64,000 bases of DNA from Haloarcula rubripromontorii (GTDB lineage: Archaea; Halobacteriota; Halobacteria; Halobacteriales; Haloarculaceae), in the NCBI RefSeq assembly GCF_001280425.1, contig NZ_LIUF01000001.1, positions 352,945 through 416,944 on the forward strand, read 5' to 3'. The notes beneath the pieces were generated by a model. The model had not been told where the DNA came from. It saw only the letters and a list, made by a program, of their open reading frames with translations, and searched no databases. Below, one piece after another: positions 18,183 to 30,215 of the stretch; positions within the stretch are counted from its first letter, which is position 1, and each line of letters opens with the position of its first letter. A program made the position numbers and the translations under genes.

Positions 18183-19307
18183 ATGAAGTCGATGAAAGAG
18201 CCATTCGGTATCATCGACGACGAGGGGAATCTGTTTGGCGTTGTCAATATTATTGATGCCCTCGTCGTCGTGTTTGTTCTCGCTGCAGTTGTCGCTGGAG
18301 CCGGCCTGGTACTGGCAGACGATAGCGATTCGAGTTCAGCCCCGACGACCGAGACAACCAATGTAACACTGGATCTCGGTACCCAACCTGAATATATTAC
18401 TTCTCAAATATCGGCCGGTGACAGCTACAGCCCGTCGAAGAATTCGGACGTAACGATTACCGACGTGTATTTCACCCCACAAGATGGATCAACACGGGCG
18501 GTAGTTCGAGCCGAATTGTCGGGACCGGCTTCGGGAGAAACTATCCAGTACAGCGGCGCACCGCCACGATACGGCCGCCAGCTCGAGATTCTGACTGAGA
18601 CGTACTCCACAAAGGGGACGATTCGTGACGTTGGTGGTGGCTCCGAACTGACCACGACTGAGACAGAGGTAGTAGTCAGAGCGGATCTGTCAGAAACCGA
18701 CGCTAGGCGTCTCAGCCCCGGGCAACCGATCCGTGTGCAAGGACGAGAAGTGGCCACTATCGAATCGGTAACGGCATACGGGACCGACAATCCCGATACG
18801 AAGACCGTCTTCCTCGGATTAACACTCCAGAGCGCGACCTACGGCGAACAGCAGGCGTTCGGCGAGACGACAATCCGGCCGGGAGTAAGCCTCTCACTCC
18901 CGACGGAAGCGGGCCTTGTTAAGGGTAAAATCACGCGAGTCGGTGCGACAACGCAACGTGGCCAGCCCGCCACTCGCGATGTCAAGCTACAGTTGTCTAA
19001 CGTGTCACCGTTACTCGCGAACAGCATCTCTCCAGGGATGACAGAGTCGTTCGGTGGTGAAACAATCGCGCGGATTTCGGCTGTCCAGCGCCAGAATGCG
19101 ACAATCATCACCAGGGGACAGAATGGCGAGATATACGAGCGGACACATCCGATAAATCAAGACGTCACCGTCACCGCAAACCTCTCTGTTCGAGAGACCG
19201 ACACCGGCGTCACATTCAAAGGCCAGACACTCCAGCAGGGGCGCGTCGTGACACTGGATCTAGACACTATAACAGTCAAAGCGACCGTGATCTCAGGCCA
19301 TCGATAA
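18183..19307 (+). CDS. DUF4330-domain membrane-anchored protein
   Basis: 374 residues. The N-terminus GIIDDEGNLFGVVNIIDALVVVFVL is the DUF4330 signature followed by a single membrane helix (residues ~22-42). The exterior part is beta-rich with three similar units of ~90 residues, each with a YGxQ or equivalent turn, a beta hairpin and a charged loop (YGRQLEILTETYSTKG; YGEQQAFGETTIRPG; SFGGETIARISAV). In bacteria DUF4330 proteins are found with polysaccharide export genes, but no activity is known. Codons are less GC-biased than in the neighbours. Starts at 18183 and 18192 are both possible. Confidence 0.75.
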   Translation: MKSMKEPFGIIDDEGNLFGVVNIIDALVVVFVLAAVVAGAGLVLADDSDSSSAPTTETTNVTLDLGTQPEYITSQISAGDSYSPSKNSDVTITDVYFTPQDGSTRAVVRAELSGPASGETIQYSGAPPRYGRQLEILTETYSTKGTIRDVGGGSELTTTETEVVVRADLSETDARRLSPGQPIRVQGREVATIESVTAYGTDNPDTKTVFLGLTLQSATYGEQQAFGETTIRPGVSLSLPTEAGLVKGKITRVGATTQRGQPATRDVKLQLSNVSPLLANSISPGMTESFGGETIARISAVQRQNATIITRGQNGEIYERTHPINQDVTVTANLSVRETDTGVTFKGQTLQQGRVVTLDLDTITVKATVISGHR

Positions 19308-19326
19308 GAAGCACAGAGATGTCACA

Positions 19327-19719
19327 ATGGTGAAACAGCGTCTCCAGTCGGCTGTCGAGAACTCAACGCTCAAGTCGGTTTCCGAGGAGTTCATACGGGG
19401 TTTCGAGCGCTCGACGCTCGGCAAGACCTGGATTCAGGTCCTCGAGATAACGAGAGCATCCAGACTCTATCGCTGGCTCACGACAGAACCGGAGTCGACA
19501 ACTATCGTCATCGATCTACGTAAAACGCACACTTTCGGCCCAGTACTCGCTGTTCTCGACGCTGCCACGCCTCAAGTTACACGCTTCTGGGAAACGTCCC
19601 GTCTCGCCGCGGTGGCACGGGCTATCGAAAACGCCTTCTCTGGTTCGAAAGCAGTCAGGCTGATGGCAAAGATCTTCGAACCGCCGGAACCACCAGCAAA
19701 CGGCGACCAGCGCGAGTAG
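19327..19719 (+). CDS. Conserved-looking 130-residue protein, unknown function
   Basis: 130 residues, 19 bases after the DUF4330 gene and in the same direction, so probably co-transcribed. N-terminal half is rich in amphipathic helix (LKSVSEEFIRGFERS), then IVIDLRKTHTFGPVLAVLD, and a basic helix near the C-terminus (GSKAVRLMAKIF). No signal peptide and no convincing membrane span. It could be a peripheral membrane partner of the DUF4330 protein. I do not recognise a family. Confidence 0.65.
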   Translation: MVKQRLQSAVENSTLKSVSEEFIRGFERSTLGKTWIQVLEITRASRLYRWLTTEPESTTIVIDLRKTHTFGPVLAVLDAATPQVTRFWETSRLAAVARAIENAFSGSKAVRLMAKIFEPPEPPANGDQRE

Positions 19720-19734
19720 CCAGCTACGCCATTC

Positions 19735-21525
19735 TCATTCGACCGTCACGCTTTTTGCCAGGTTGCGCGGCTTGTCGATGTTCCGCCCCAGCAACGCGGC
19801 CGTGTGATACGACACTAGCTGCAGGTGCGTGTTCGCCAGCACAGCGGCGGCCCGCGGGTGGGTCTCCGGAATGTGGAGCACGTGGTCGGCGTATCGTTCA
19901 ACGTCGCTCTGTCCGTCGGTAATCGCGACCACCGGTGCGTCGCGGGCTTCGACCTCTTTGACGTTACCGATGGTCTTGCGGGCGCGCTCGTCGTCGCCGG
20001 TCACGATAGCGAACACCGGCGTGTTCTCGGTCACCAGCGCCAGCGGGCCGTGTTTTAGCTCACCCGCGGCGAAGCCCTCAGCGTGCTTGTAGGTGATCTC
20101 TTTCATTTTCAGTGCGCCTTCGAGCGCGACGGGGTTCTGGTATCCACGGCCGATGAAGAAGTACGCGCTGGCGTCCTGATACAACTCAGCGACTTCCTGG
20201 GCAGCAGATTCGTCGAGGACCTCCTGAACGTGACCGGGGAGGTCACGGAGCGCGCTGATGACCTGCCTGGCGTCGCCGGTCGAGGAGGTCCCGAGCGCGA
20301 GCAGGTTCAGCGCAGCCAGTTGCGAGGCGAAGGTCTTGGTGGCGGCGACGCCGATTTCCGGGCCAGCGCGGATGTACAGCGCGTGATCGCACTCGCGGGC
20401 CGCAGTGGAGCCGACGACGTTGGTCACAGCCAGCGTGCGCGCGCCCCGACGGCGGGCCGCCCGAAGTGCCGAAAGGGTATCGGCGGTTTCACCGCTCTGG
20501 GTGACGCCGACGACGAGCGCGTCACCGATAGGTGGGGTCGCAGTCGCGTACTCGCTGGCGAGGAACGCCTGTGCGGGGATGCCCGCTTCGCGGAACAGTT
20601 GCGCGCCGTGCAGGGCGGCGTGATACGAGGTCCCGCAGGCGACGAACTGGACGCCGGTCGGGGAGAGGTCGCCGAGGTCGCCGATGTCGACCGTGCCGGC
20701 GAGTTCGTCGACCCGGCCCCGCAAGCACTGCCGGAGCGCGCGCGGTTGCTCGTGAATCTCCTTGAGCATGAAGTGGTCGTAGCCGCTCTTGCCGGTCTCT
20801 TCGGGGTCCCACTGAACGGTGTCGACGTCCTTCTCGATGACGGTGCCGTCGGTGTCGGTGACGGTCCAGCCGTCGTCGTTGAGCCGAGCGAACTCGCCGT
20901 CAGCGAGGTAGACGACCTTGTCGGTGAAATCGCGGAAGGCGGGCACGTCACTCGCCAGGTAGGTCGCGTCCTCGCCGATGCCCAGGACGAGCGGCGAGTC
21001 GTTTCGAGCGGCAAACACCGAGTCACAGCCGGCGACGACGACGGCGATTGCGAAGCTGCCGTCGAGTCGGCCGATGGCTTCGCGAACCGCGTCTTCGGGG
21101 TCCGCACCGCTGCTCAGCGCGTCCTCGATGAGATGGGGAACCACCTCGGTGTCAGTGTCGGACGTGAACGTGTGGCCGGCCCCGACGAGTTCGTCCCGCA
21201 GGGACTGGTAGTTCTCGATGATGCCGTTGTGGACGACGGCGACGTCGCCGGTGCAGTCCTGATGCGGATGGGCGTTCTCGTCGGTCGGCGGCCCGTGCGT
21301 GCTCCAGCGGGTGTGGCCGATGCCGACCGACCCCGAGAGCGTCCGATCGGACAACGCTTCGCGCAGGTCGGCTATCTTCCCGGAGTGTTTGCAGAGGTCG
21401 ATGTGATCGTTCGCCAGGGCGACGCCCGCGGAGTCGTACCCGCGATACTCCAGCTTCGAGAGGCCGTGAACGAGCGTGTCGAGCGTTTCGTCGCCGCGGC
21501 CGACACAGCCGATAATCCCGCACAT
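19735..21525 (-). CDS. glmS: Glutamine--fructose-6-phosphate aminotransferase
   Basis: 596 residues. MCGIIGCVG exposes the N-terminal nucleophile Cys; the glutaminase domain includes HTRWSTHG and HNGIIENY. The two SIS isomerase domains show CGTSYHAAL, TQSGETADTL and the C-terminal KSVTVE. It makes glucosamine-6-phosphate from fructose-6-phosphate and glutamine, the entry to amino-sugar nucleotides. Its start codon shares one base with the stop of the upstream nucleotidyltransferase gene (TGATG), so the two are coupled: one makes the amino sugar phosphate, the other probably activates it. Confidence 0.95.
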   Translation of the reverse strand: MCGIIGCVGRGDETLDTLVHGLSKLEYRGYDSAGVALANDHIDLCKHSGKIADLREALSDRTLSGSVGIGHTRWSTHGPPTDENAHPHQDCTGDVAVVHNGIIENYQSLRDELVGAGHTFTSDTDTEVVPHLIEDALSSGADPEDAVREAIGRLDGSFAIAVVVAGCDSVFAARNDSPLVLGIGEDATYLASDVPAFRDFTDKVVYLADGEFARLNDDGWTVTDTDGTVIEKDVDTVQWDPEETGKSGYDHFMLKEIHEQPRALRQCLRGRVDELAGTVDIGDLGDLSPTGVQFVACGTSYHAALHGAQLFREAGIPAQAFLASEYATATPPIGDALVVGVTQSGETADTLSALRAARRRGARTLAVTNVVGSTAARECDHALYIRAGPEIGVAATKTFASQLAALNLLALGTSSTGDARQVISALRDLPGHVQEVLDESAAQEVAELYQDASAYFFIGRGYQNPVALEGALKMKEITYKHAEGFAAGELKHGPLALVTENTPVFAIVTGDDERARKTIGNVKEVEARDAPVVAITDGQSDVERYADHVLHIPETHPRAAAVLANTHLQLVSYHTAALLGRNIDKPRNLAKSVTVE

Positions 21526-22715
21526 CAGCGGACCACCTCCGCGTCTTCGCGGACAGTTCCATCGACTGTGACGCCGGTGGCGAGCCGAGCGTTGGGGCCC
21601 ACAAGCGACCCGGGGACGAAACTCACGTCACCGAGTGCGACGGCACGGTCGGCGATAACAGCGCCCAGCCGCTGGTCCTCGAACACCGCTGTACCGACCT
21701 GAACGTCGGCCGGGCCGCCGGGGACAACCGTGTTGACGCCGAGATTCACGTCCTGGCCAGTGACGGTGTCGACGAGAGTCGAGCTCGGGTCGACACGCGT
21801 GTCTGCGTCGAGGACGGTGTGCTGGATGACGCTGTTGGCCCCGATAGTGACGTTGCGTCCGAGCGCGACATTCGGACCGATGACAGCGTCCGGACCGATC
21901 TCACAGTCGGGGCCAATAACGGCCGGCGACTGGAGAGTCGCCTCGTCGTGGACACGTGCGGAGTTGTCGACCCAGACCTGTTCGTCTCGGGCCGATTCGA
22001 CGACCCGGCCCCGAGCCAGCACCTCGCGGGCGACGGTCAACAGGTCCCATGGGTATGTCGCGTCGACCCACATCCCGTCGACCTCGACCGCGCGGACACG
22101 GTCAGATTCCAGCAGGAGTTCGATTGTATCGGTCAGTGCCAGTTCGCCGGCGTGGCGCGTCGTTTCGTCGATCGCTTCGAAAATGTCACCGTCGAAGGCG
22201 TACACGCCGCCGTTGATGAGCCTGAACTCGTCGTGTTGTGGCTTTTCGACGATATCGACGATATCGCCGTCCTGTACCTCGACAGCACCGTACCGACTGG
22301 TGTCCTGTCGTTCAACCACAGCGATGCTCGTGTGCTCAGTCTCTGCATAGGAGGAGTCTACCGCCTCGATAGTGGCCGCGTCGACGAGACGGTCACCGTT
22401 CATCACCAGAACCGGGCCGTCGACAACGCTTCGTGCCTGGAGGAGTGCGTGCCCGCTGCCCAGCTGTTTTGTCTGGCTCACGTAAGAAATCGGAACGCCA
22501 CGGTACGTCGGACCGAAGTGGTCCTGCACGCGGTCGCGCTTGTAGCCGACGACGACGACCAGTTTCTCGATGCCTGCCTCGACCAGCGCGTCGAAGACGT
22601 GTTCGAGAATCGGCCGGTTTGCGGCCGGTAACATTGGTTTTGGCCGGTTTCGCGTCAACGGCCGGAGGCGAGTTCCCTCACCCGCAGCGAGGACCACAGC
22701 CGTATCGATGTGCAT
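21525..22715 (-). CDS. Bifunctional-type sugar nucleotidyltransferase with hexapeptide-repeat domain (GlmU-like)
   Basis: 396 residues. N-terminal pyrophosphorylase domain: LAAGEGTRLRPLTRNRPKPM, MNGDRLVD and VEKPQHDE. From ~250 a left-handed beta-helix of isoleucine/valine-spaced hexapeptides (PAVIGPDCEIGPDAVIGPNV). This is the architecture of archaeal GlmU-like and glucose-1-phosphate thymidylyl/uridylyltransferases; the helix domain may carry an acetyltransferase site or only form trimers. Translational coupling with glmS favours UDP-GlcNAc synthesis. A GlmM mutase gene is not seen in this window. Confidence 0.88.
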   Translation of the reverse strand: MHIDTAVVLAAGEGTRLRPLTRNRPKPMLPAANRPILEHVFDALVEAGIEKLVVVVGYKRDRVQDHFGPTYRGVPISYVSQTKQLGSGHALLQARSVVDGPVLVMNGDRLVDAATIEAVDSSYAETEHTSIAVVERQDTSRYGAVEVQDGDIVDIVEKPQHDEFRLINGGVYAFDGDIFEAIDETTRHAGELALTDTIELLLESDRVRAVEVDGMWVDATYPWDLLTVAREVLARGRVVESARDEQVWVDNSARVHDEATLQSPAVIGPDCEIGPDAVIGPNVALGRNVTIGANSVIQHTVLDADTRVDPSSTLVDTVTGQDVNLGVNTVVPGGPADVQVGTAVFEDQRLGAVIADRAVALGDVSFVPGSLVGPNARLATGVTVDGTVREDAEVVR

Positions 22716-22868
22716 ACCTGTTGCAGACGGAGGAGGGGCTTCAATATGGCGGCCTTACCGAGATTCGTCGGTGTCTACTCGCCACGCATGTCCAGATTAT
22801 GGTGTGAAAATCAAACGCAGCAGGCGACCGGGGCATCCAACCATATCAACTCAGTCCAGAGCCGCGGA

Positions 22869-23729
22869 CTACTGCTCGCCCATCCGCTCACCGGCGACTC
22901 GACGCCCCTTCGTCGTCAGGTTCACTTCAGTCCGTTCCCGGAGTACGCTTATTACATCGAGTTCGATCAGACGGTCGAAGATTTCCTCGGTTTTGTCGAC
23001 ATCGATACCGACGAAATTGGGGATGTCGAACGGCGATACGCCGGAGTGTAGTGCCATGATGACCCGTTTCTCCGTCGAACTCAGGTCCAAATCAGCTTGG
23101 TTCTGTTCGGCGCTCTCTTCGAGCATCGTCCGGAGGACAGTGGCGTGAAACTCCTCACCCGCGAGGTGTGTTTCGACGCTGATGTCGTCCTCGCTGTGCT
23201 CGACCTGAATGACCGTCCGCTCCTCGCCGCTGACCTGCTTCTCTTCGACAGCGAGATCACCGATGTCGGCGCGGTCGACGACGACGGCCTGCCCATCGGC
23301 CATCGCGAGCTTTAGCGCCTCGTCGCCGACTTTTATCCGGCCTTTCGTCCACTCGGCGGACTGGACGACGCCGCCTTTGAGCGCGGGGTGCTGGACCAGC
23401 ACGATTGCGCCGTCGAGACTCGCCCGGTAGAAGTCAGTCTCGAACGCCTCGTGGTCCGATGCCGACACGAGGATGACATCCTCGCCGACGTAGAGCGCAA
23501 CGTAATCGGAGACGCCAGCGCTCTGCTGGTTCACGTCGAACCGGTCGGCGATACGGTCGATGTCGGTCAGCGAGATCTGTCGCTTGTCGTCGCCCAGCAG
23601 GGCGACTCGCTCGGTGGTGAGGACGATGCGACAGTTTCGCCACTCGGCGTCGGTGAGACGCTGGCCCTGTGAGACCGCCTGAAGGAACTGTCCCTTTGTA
23701 TCGGCGATCTTCTTTTCGGTGTCGCTCAT
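22869..23729 (-). CDS. cheF: Taxis protein CheF (first copy)
   Basis: 286 residues, starting MSDTEKKIADTKGQFLQAVSQ at ATG 23729; upstream codons to 23933 run through an AT-rich promoter and are excluded. The N-terminal half is a PH-like/beta domain (WRNCRIVLTTERVALLGDDKR) and the C-terminal ~80 residues a winged helix (SSTEKRVIMALHSGVSPFDIP, split by the turn). CheF proteins connect CheY, CheC and CheD to the archaellum motor in archaea. A paralogue lies at 33348-34214, and no other che or arl gene is nearby, which is unusual. Confidence 0.9.
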   Translation of the reverse strand: MSDTEKKIADTKGQFLQAVSQGQRLTDAEWRNCRIVLTTERVALLGDDKRQISLTDIDRIADRFDVNQQSAGVSDYVALYVGEDVILVSASDHEAFETDFYRASLDGAIVLVQHPALKGGVVQSAEWTKGRIKVGDEALKLAMADGQAVVVDRADIGDLAVEEKQVSGEERTVIQVEHSEDDISVETHLAGEEFHATVLRTMLEESAEQNQADLDLSSTEKRVIMALHSGVSPFDIPNFVGIDVDKTEEIFDRLIELDVISVLRERTEVNLTTKGRRVAGERMGEQ

Positions 23730-23894
23730 ACCCCGTACCGGCCTCTCGTACCTCCGTTGTCCGCAGGACTCAATATAACTTCCGTCGCCAGTGTCGAAAC
23801 TGAGAACGGCCGGCTGCACTGGCGGGTCGCTCACAGCAGAGTTGTACACAATTAGATAGGATATTTTTTGCGTGCGGCGGTGTACTGTCAACTG

Positions 23895-25838
<1,944 letters not shown>

Positions 25839-25947
25839 ACTATTTCGTCTTATTCTATTTTTCCGAAGTCTTTCTCTGCCAGCGCCGACGGTGATAGGCG
25901 CTTCGTAGTTCTCTACTCGAAGATAGCCGTGTCTTTGGCGCAATACT

Positions 25948-25977
25948 TATTTCGATATCCTGTGAATTTCCGAAATA
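25948..25977. promoter_or_regulatory. Inverted repeat at the regulator's start (possible autoregulatory operator)
   Basis: TATTTCG at 25948-25954 and its exact complement CGAAATA at 25971-25977, ending 1 base before the ATG at 25979. A third copy, TATTTCG, lies at 25841-25847 just after the preceding acs-like gene. The arms are 23 bases apart centre to centre, about two helical turns, as for a dimeric repressor or activator site. Confidence 0.5.
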
Positions 25978-25978
25978 G

Positions 25979-27670
25979 ATGGGCGGCACAACTGACCGCA
26001 TCGGCGAGCGAGGGTACGAACAGCTTCGACGCGCGGCCGAGACACACCGGTCTGACCTCGTCCTCCGACTCGGTGCCGAGGTGGGACTCCGTCCGGCAGA
26101 GATGACCGCTGTACGGCTAGCCGACATCACCGAGTTCGATGGGCATCGCCTGCTTGCTGTTCGGGAAAACGGTGCCGTGGTCCGCGAGACCTACCTCCCG
26201 GACTCGGTCGAACACGATATACGAAAGTACGCAAACGCGGCCGGAGGGGACGACGACGAGCCGCTGTTTTCCGTCTCTGCACGTCGGCTCCAGATGCTCG
26301 TCAGCGAGGTAGCCGACCGAGCCGCCGAGACGACACCGCACCTGAAGGACGTGTCTTCGCGTGACCTCCGGTGGCGGTTCGCGGCGAGCCTGCTGGACGA
26401 CGGCGTCGCGCCGGACATCGTCTGTGCACTCGGCGGCTGGGACCGCCTCGACCGACTTGACCCCTTACTTGACGAACCGGACCGCCAAACCATCGTCGCG
26501 GCCATCGACGGGTCTAGCGGGCAGGCGGCCGCAAGCGAGCCGCAACGGGCCGTCAGCTGGATTACGGCAGTCAGCGAGGCGCTTGCGGCCGCCGCGACCG
26601 GTGAGGGAATTGCGACAACAGTCTGTGACCACCTGACAGAAGCAGCGGGCTTCGAGTTCGCCTGGCTCGCCGAACGGACCGGTGACGGACTGACACCGCA
26701 TACGACGGCAGAAATCTCGGAAGCGGCTGTCGAGCAGCAGATCGACACCCACATCGAGTCAGTCACTGCTCTGCTTGACGTGGGTGAGGTTCGTATCGTC
26801 GACGACGACAGTGGCCCGGTCGCGCTGGTGCCACTCGTCAGGGAAGACACCATCTCCGGTGTTGTCGGAGTCGCAACGGGCGGGGGTCTCACTGATACCG
26901 AACGTGCCGTACTGTCGGCGCTTGGCGTGCAGGTCGGCCACGCACAGGTCGCCGCCGAACGCAAGCGCCTCCTGCTCGCCGACACGGTGACCGAGTTGGA
27001 GTTCCACTGTGGAGACGATCGGACGTTTACCGCCGGAGTGTCCGAAGCGTTACAGTGTACGGTCGAATTGTCTGGCGTTGTTCCCGTTGCGGGCCAGTCG
27101 CTGCTGTACTACCTGATGGTCGAAGGGGCCTCGGCCGACGCGATACTCTCGTATGCGGACGACGACGACGGCGTGGCCGACGCCAGACTCCTCGAAGAGC
27201 ACAGCGACGGCGTACTACTGGAGGTCGTGGTCACCGACACGCCAGCACTCCAGCTCGTCGAAAGCGGTGGCCGCGTTCGCTCTGTGACAGCCACCGACGG
27301 CGTCGCGACTATCGCAGTCGAGCTTCCCAGCGAGGCCGACATCAGACCGACAGTCAACGCTGTCACTGACGCCTATCCAGAGACATCGTTGGCAGCGAAG
27401 CGAGAGACGGAACGACCGGCGGAGACGGACACCGGGTTCCGCGACCGACTGACCGACACTCTGTCAGACCGGCAAGAGACCGTCCTGCAGGCGGCCTACC
27501 ACAGCGGCTATTTTGAATGGCCGCGCGGATCGACTGCTGAGGAGCTAGCGGACTCGCTGGATATCTCGTCGCCGACGCTGCACAATCACCTCAGAAAGGC
27601 CCAGCAGAAGGTCCTGACCGCGTTTTTCGACGACCGGCCGACCGAGCCCCGACAGCCGGCAGACAACTGA
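25979..27670 (+). CDS. Integrase-like / GAF / Bat-HTH fusion transcriptional regulator
   Basis: 563 residues. Residues 1-175 resemble a tyrosine recombinase catalytic domain: GLRPAEMTAVRLADI matches the first catalytic Arg box and SRDLRWRFAASLLDDGV the His-x-x-Arg box. The first His is Arg, the Lys is absent and no nucleophile Tyr follows, so it should bind DNA without cutting. Residues ~190-330 look GAF-like, ~340-470 match the bacterio-opsin-activator domain, and ~488-545 the HTH_10 helix-turn-helix (LADSLDISSPTLHNHLRKAQ). It sits between two acs genes, so control of acetate use is the likely job. Confidence 0.85.
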   Translation: MGGTTDRIGERGYEQLRRAAETHRSDLVLRLGAEVGLRPAEMTAVRLADITEFDGHRLLAVRENGAVVRETYLPDSVEHDIRKYANAAGGDDDEPLFSVSARRLQMLVSEVADRAAETTPHLKDVSSRDLRWRFAASLLDDGVAPDIVCALGGWDRLDRLDPLLDEPDRQTIVAAIDGSSGQAAASEPQRAVSWITAVSEALAAAATGEGIATTVCDHLTEAAGFEFAWLAERTGDGLTPHTTAEISEAAVEQQIDTHIESVTALLDVGEVRIVDDDSGPVALVPLVREDTISGVVGVATGGGLTDTERAVLSALGVQVGHAQVAAERKRLLLADTVTELEFHCGDDRTFTAGVSEALQCTVELSGVVPVAGQSLLYYLMVEGASADAILSYADDDDGVADARLLEEHSDGVLLEVVVTDTPALQLVESGGRVRSVTATDGVATIAVELPSEADIRPTVNAVTDAYPETSLAAKRETERPAETDTGFRDRLTDTLSDRQETVLQAAYHSGYFEWPRGSTAEELADSLDISSPTLHNHLRKAQQKVLTAFFDDRPTEPRQPADN

Positions 27671-27681
27671 AACCCTGTTTC
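27669..27681. promoter_or_regulatory. Short inverted repeat upstream of acs
   Basis: GAAAC-CCT-GTTTC, overlapping the regulator's stop codon and centred about 34 bases upstream of the acs TATA box. A candidate activator site; weak on its own. Confidence 0.35.
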
Positions 27682-27705
27682 ATGTTATCGTAGTTAGACC
27701 CCCCG

Positions 27706-27712
27706 TTTATAT
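27706..27712 (+). promoter_or_regulatory. TATA box of acs
   Basis: TTTATAT, 31 bases before ATG 27741. It fits a transcript with at most a few leader bases. Confidence 0.65.
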
Positions 27713-27740
27713 GGCCGCTGTGAAATATCGATGATAGACC

Positions 27741-29735
<1,995 letters not shown>

Positions 29736-29780
29736 GCCGTAGCGGCGAACAGCACCACGAATTCTCAAGCTTTCAAACCC

Positions 29781-30215
29781 ATGTCAAGAGACACGCCTGC
29801 GGACCGAGAAGAGTCAACTATCCAACCAGACGGCGGTACAGCGCCCGCCCACGAGGACGTCGACTACCTCGACAGGGAGGTGAACCTGTTACGGCCAAGC
29901 ACACCGTTTATGCGCGACCACCTGAAGATCATCTGGAGCAGTTTCGTGCTCTGGGCGCTGGTCGTGTTCGGGCCGGTGACGCTGACCGCACTTGCGCCGG
30001 AGATGATGACCGTGCAGACGCCCCTGTTCGGCTTCCCGCTGCACTACTTCCTCGTCTCGTTCGGTGCGCCAACGGGTGCGCTCATCCTGGCGGTGGTGTA
30101 CACGCGCTACCGAGACGCGCTCGACCAGAAGTACGGTATCGACCCCGATTCCGTCGAGAGCACGGCCCCAGAGGCCGGCGAAGCGACGGCCGCTGACGGA
30201 GGTGTCGAGCAGTGA
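29781..30215 (+). CDS. Sodium/solute symporter small subunit (DUF4212)
   Basis: 144 residues. A charged N-terminus with DYLDREVNLL is followed by two membrane helices (~50-75 and ~90-113) with FGFPLHYFLVSFGAPTGAL between and within them, the DUF4212 pattern. Acidic C-terminal tail. DUF4212 proteins are encoded next to SSS-family symporters and act as small subunits. The stop TGA overlaps the GTG start of the symporter gene (GTGA), so they are made together. Confidence 0.9.
   Translation: MSRDTPADREESTIQPDGGTAPAHEDVDYLDREVNLLRPSTPFMRDHLKIIWSSFVLWALVVFGPVTLTALAPEMMTVQTPLFGFPLHYFLVSFGAPTGALILAVVYTRYRDALDQKYGIDPDSVESTAPEAGEATAADGGVEQ

Noticed and set aside
20083-21702. 539-codon plus-strand frame opposite glmS
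   Set aside because: Shadow of a GC-rich gene; the glmS protein is certain and the opposite frame lacks protein character.
25979-26510. Active integrase marking a mobile element
   Set aside because: Catalytic Tyr, Lys and first His are missing, it is fused to a regulator, and no att sites or phage genes surround it.
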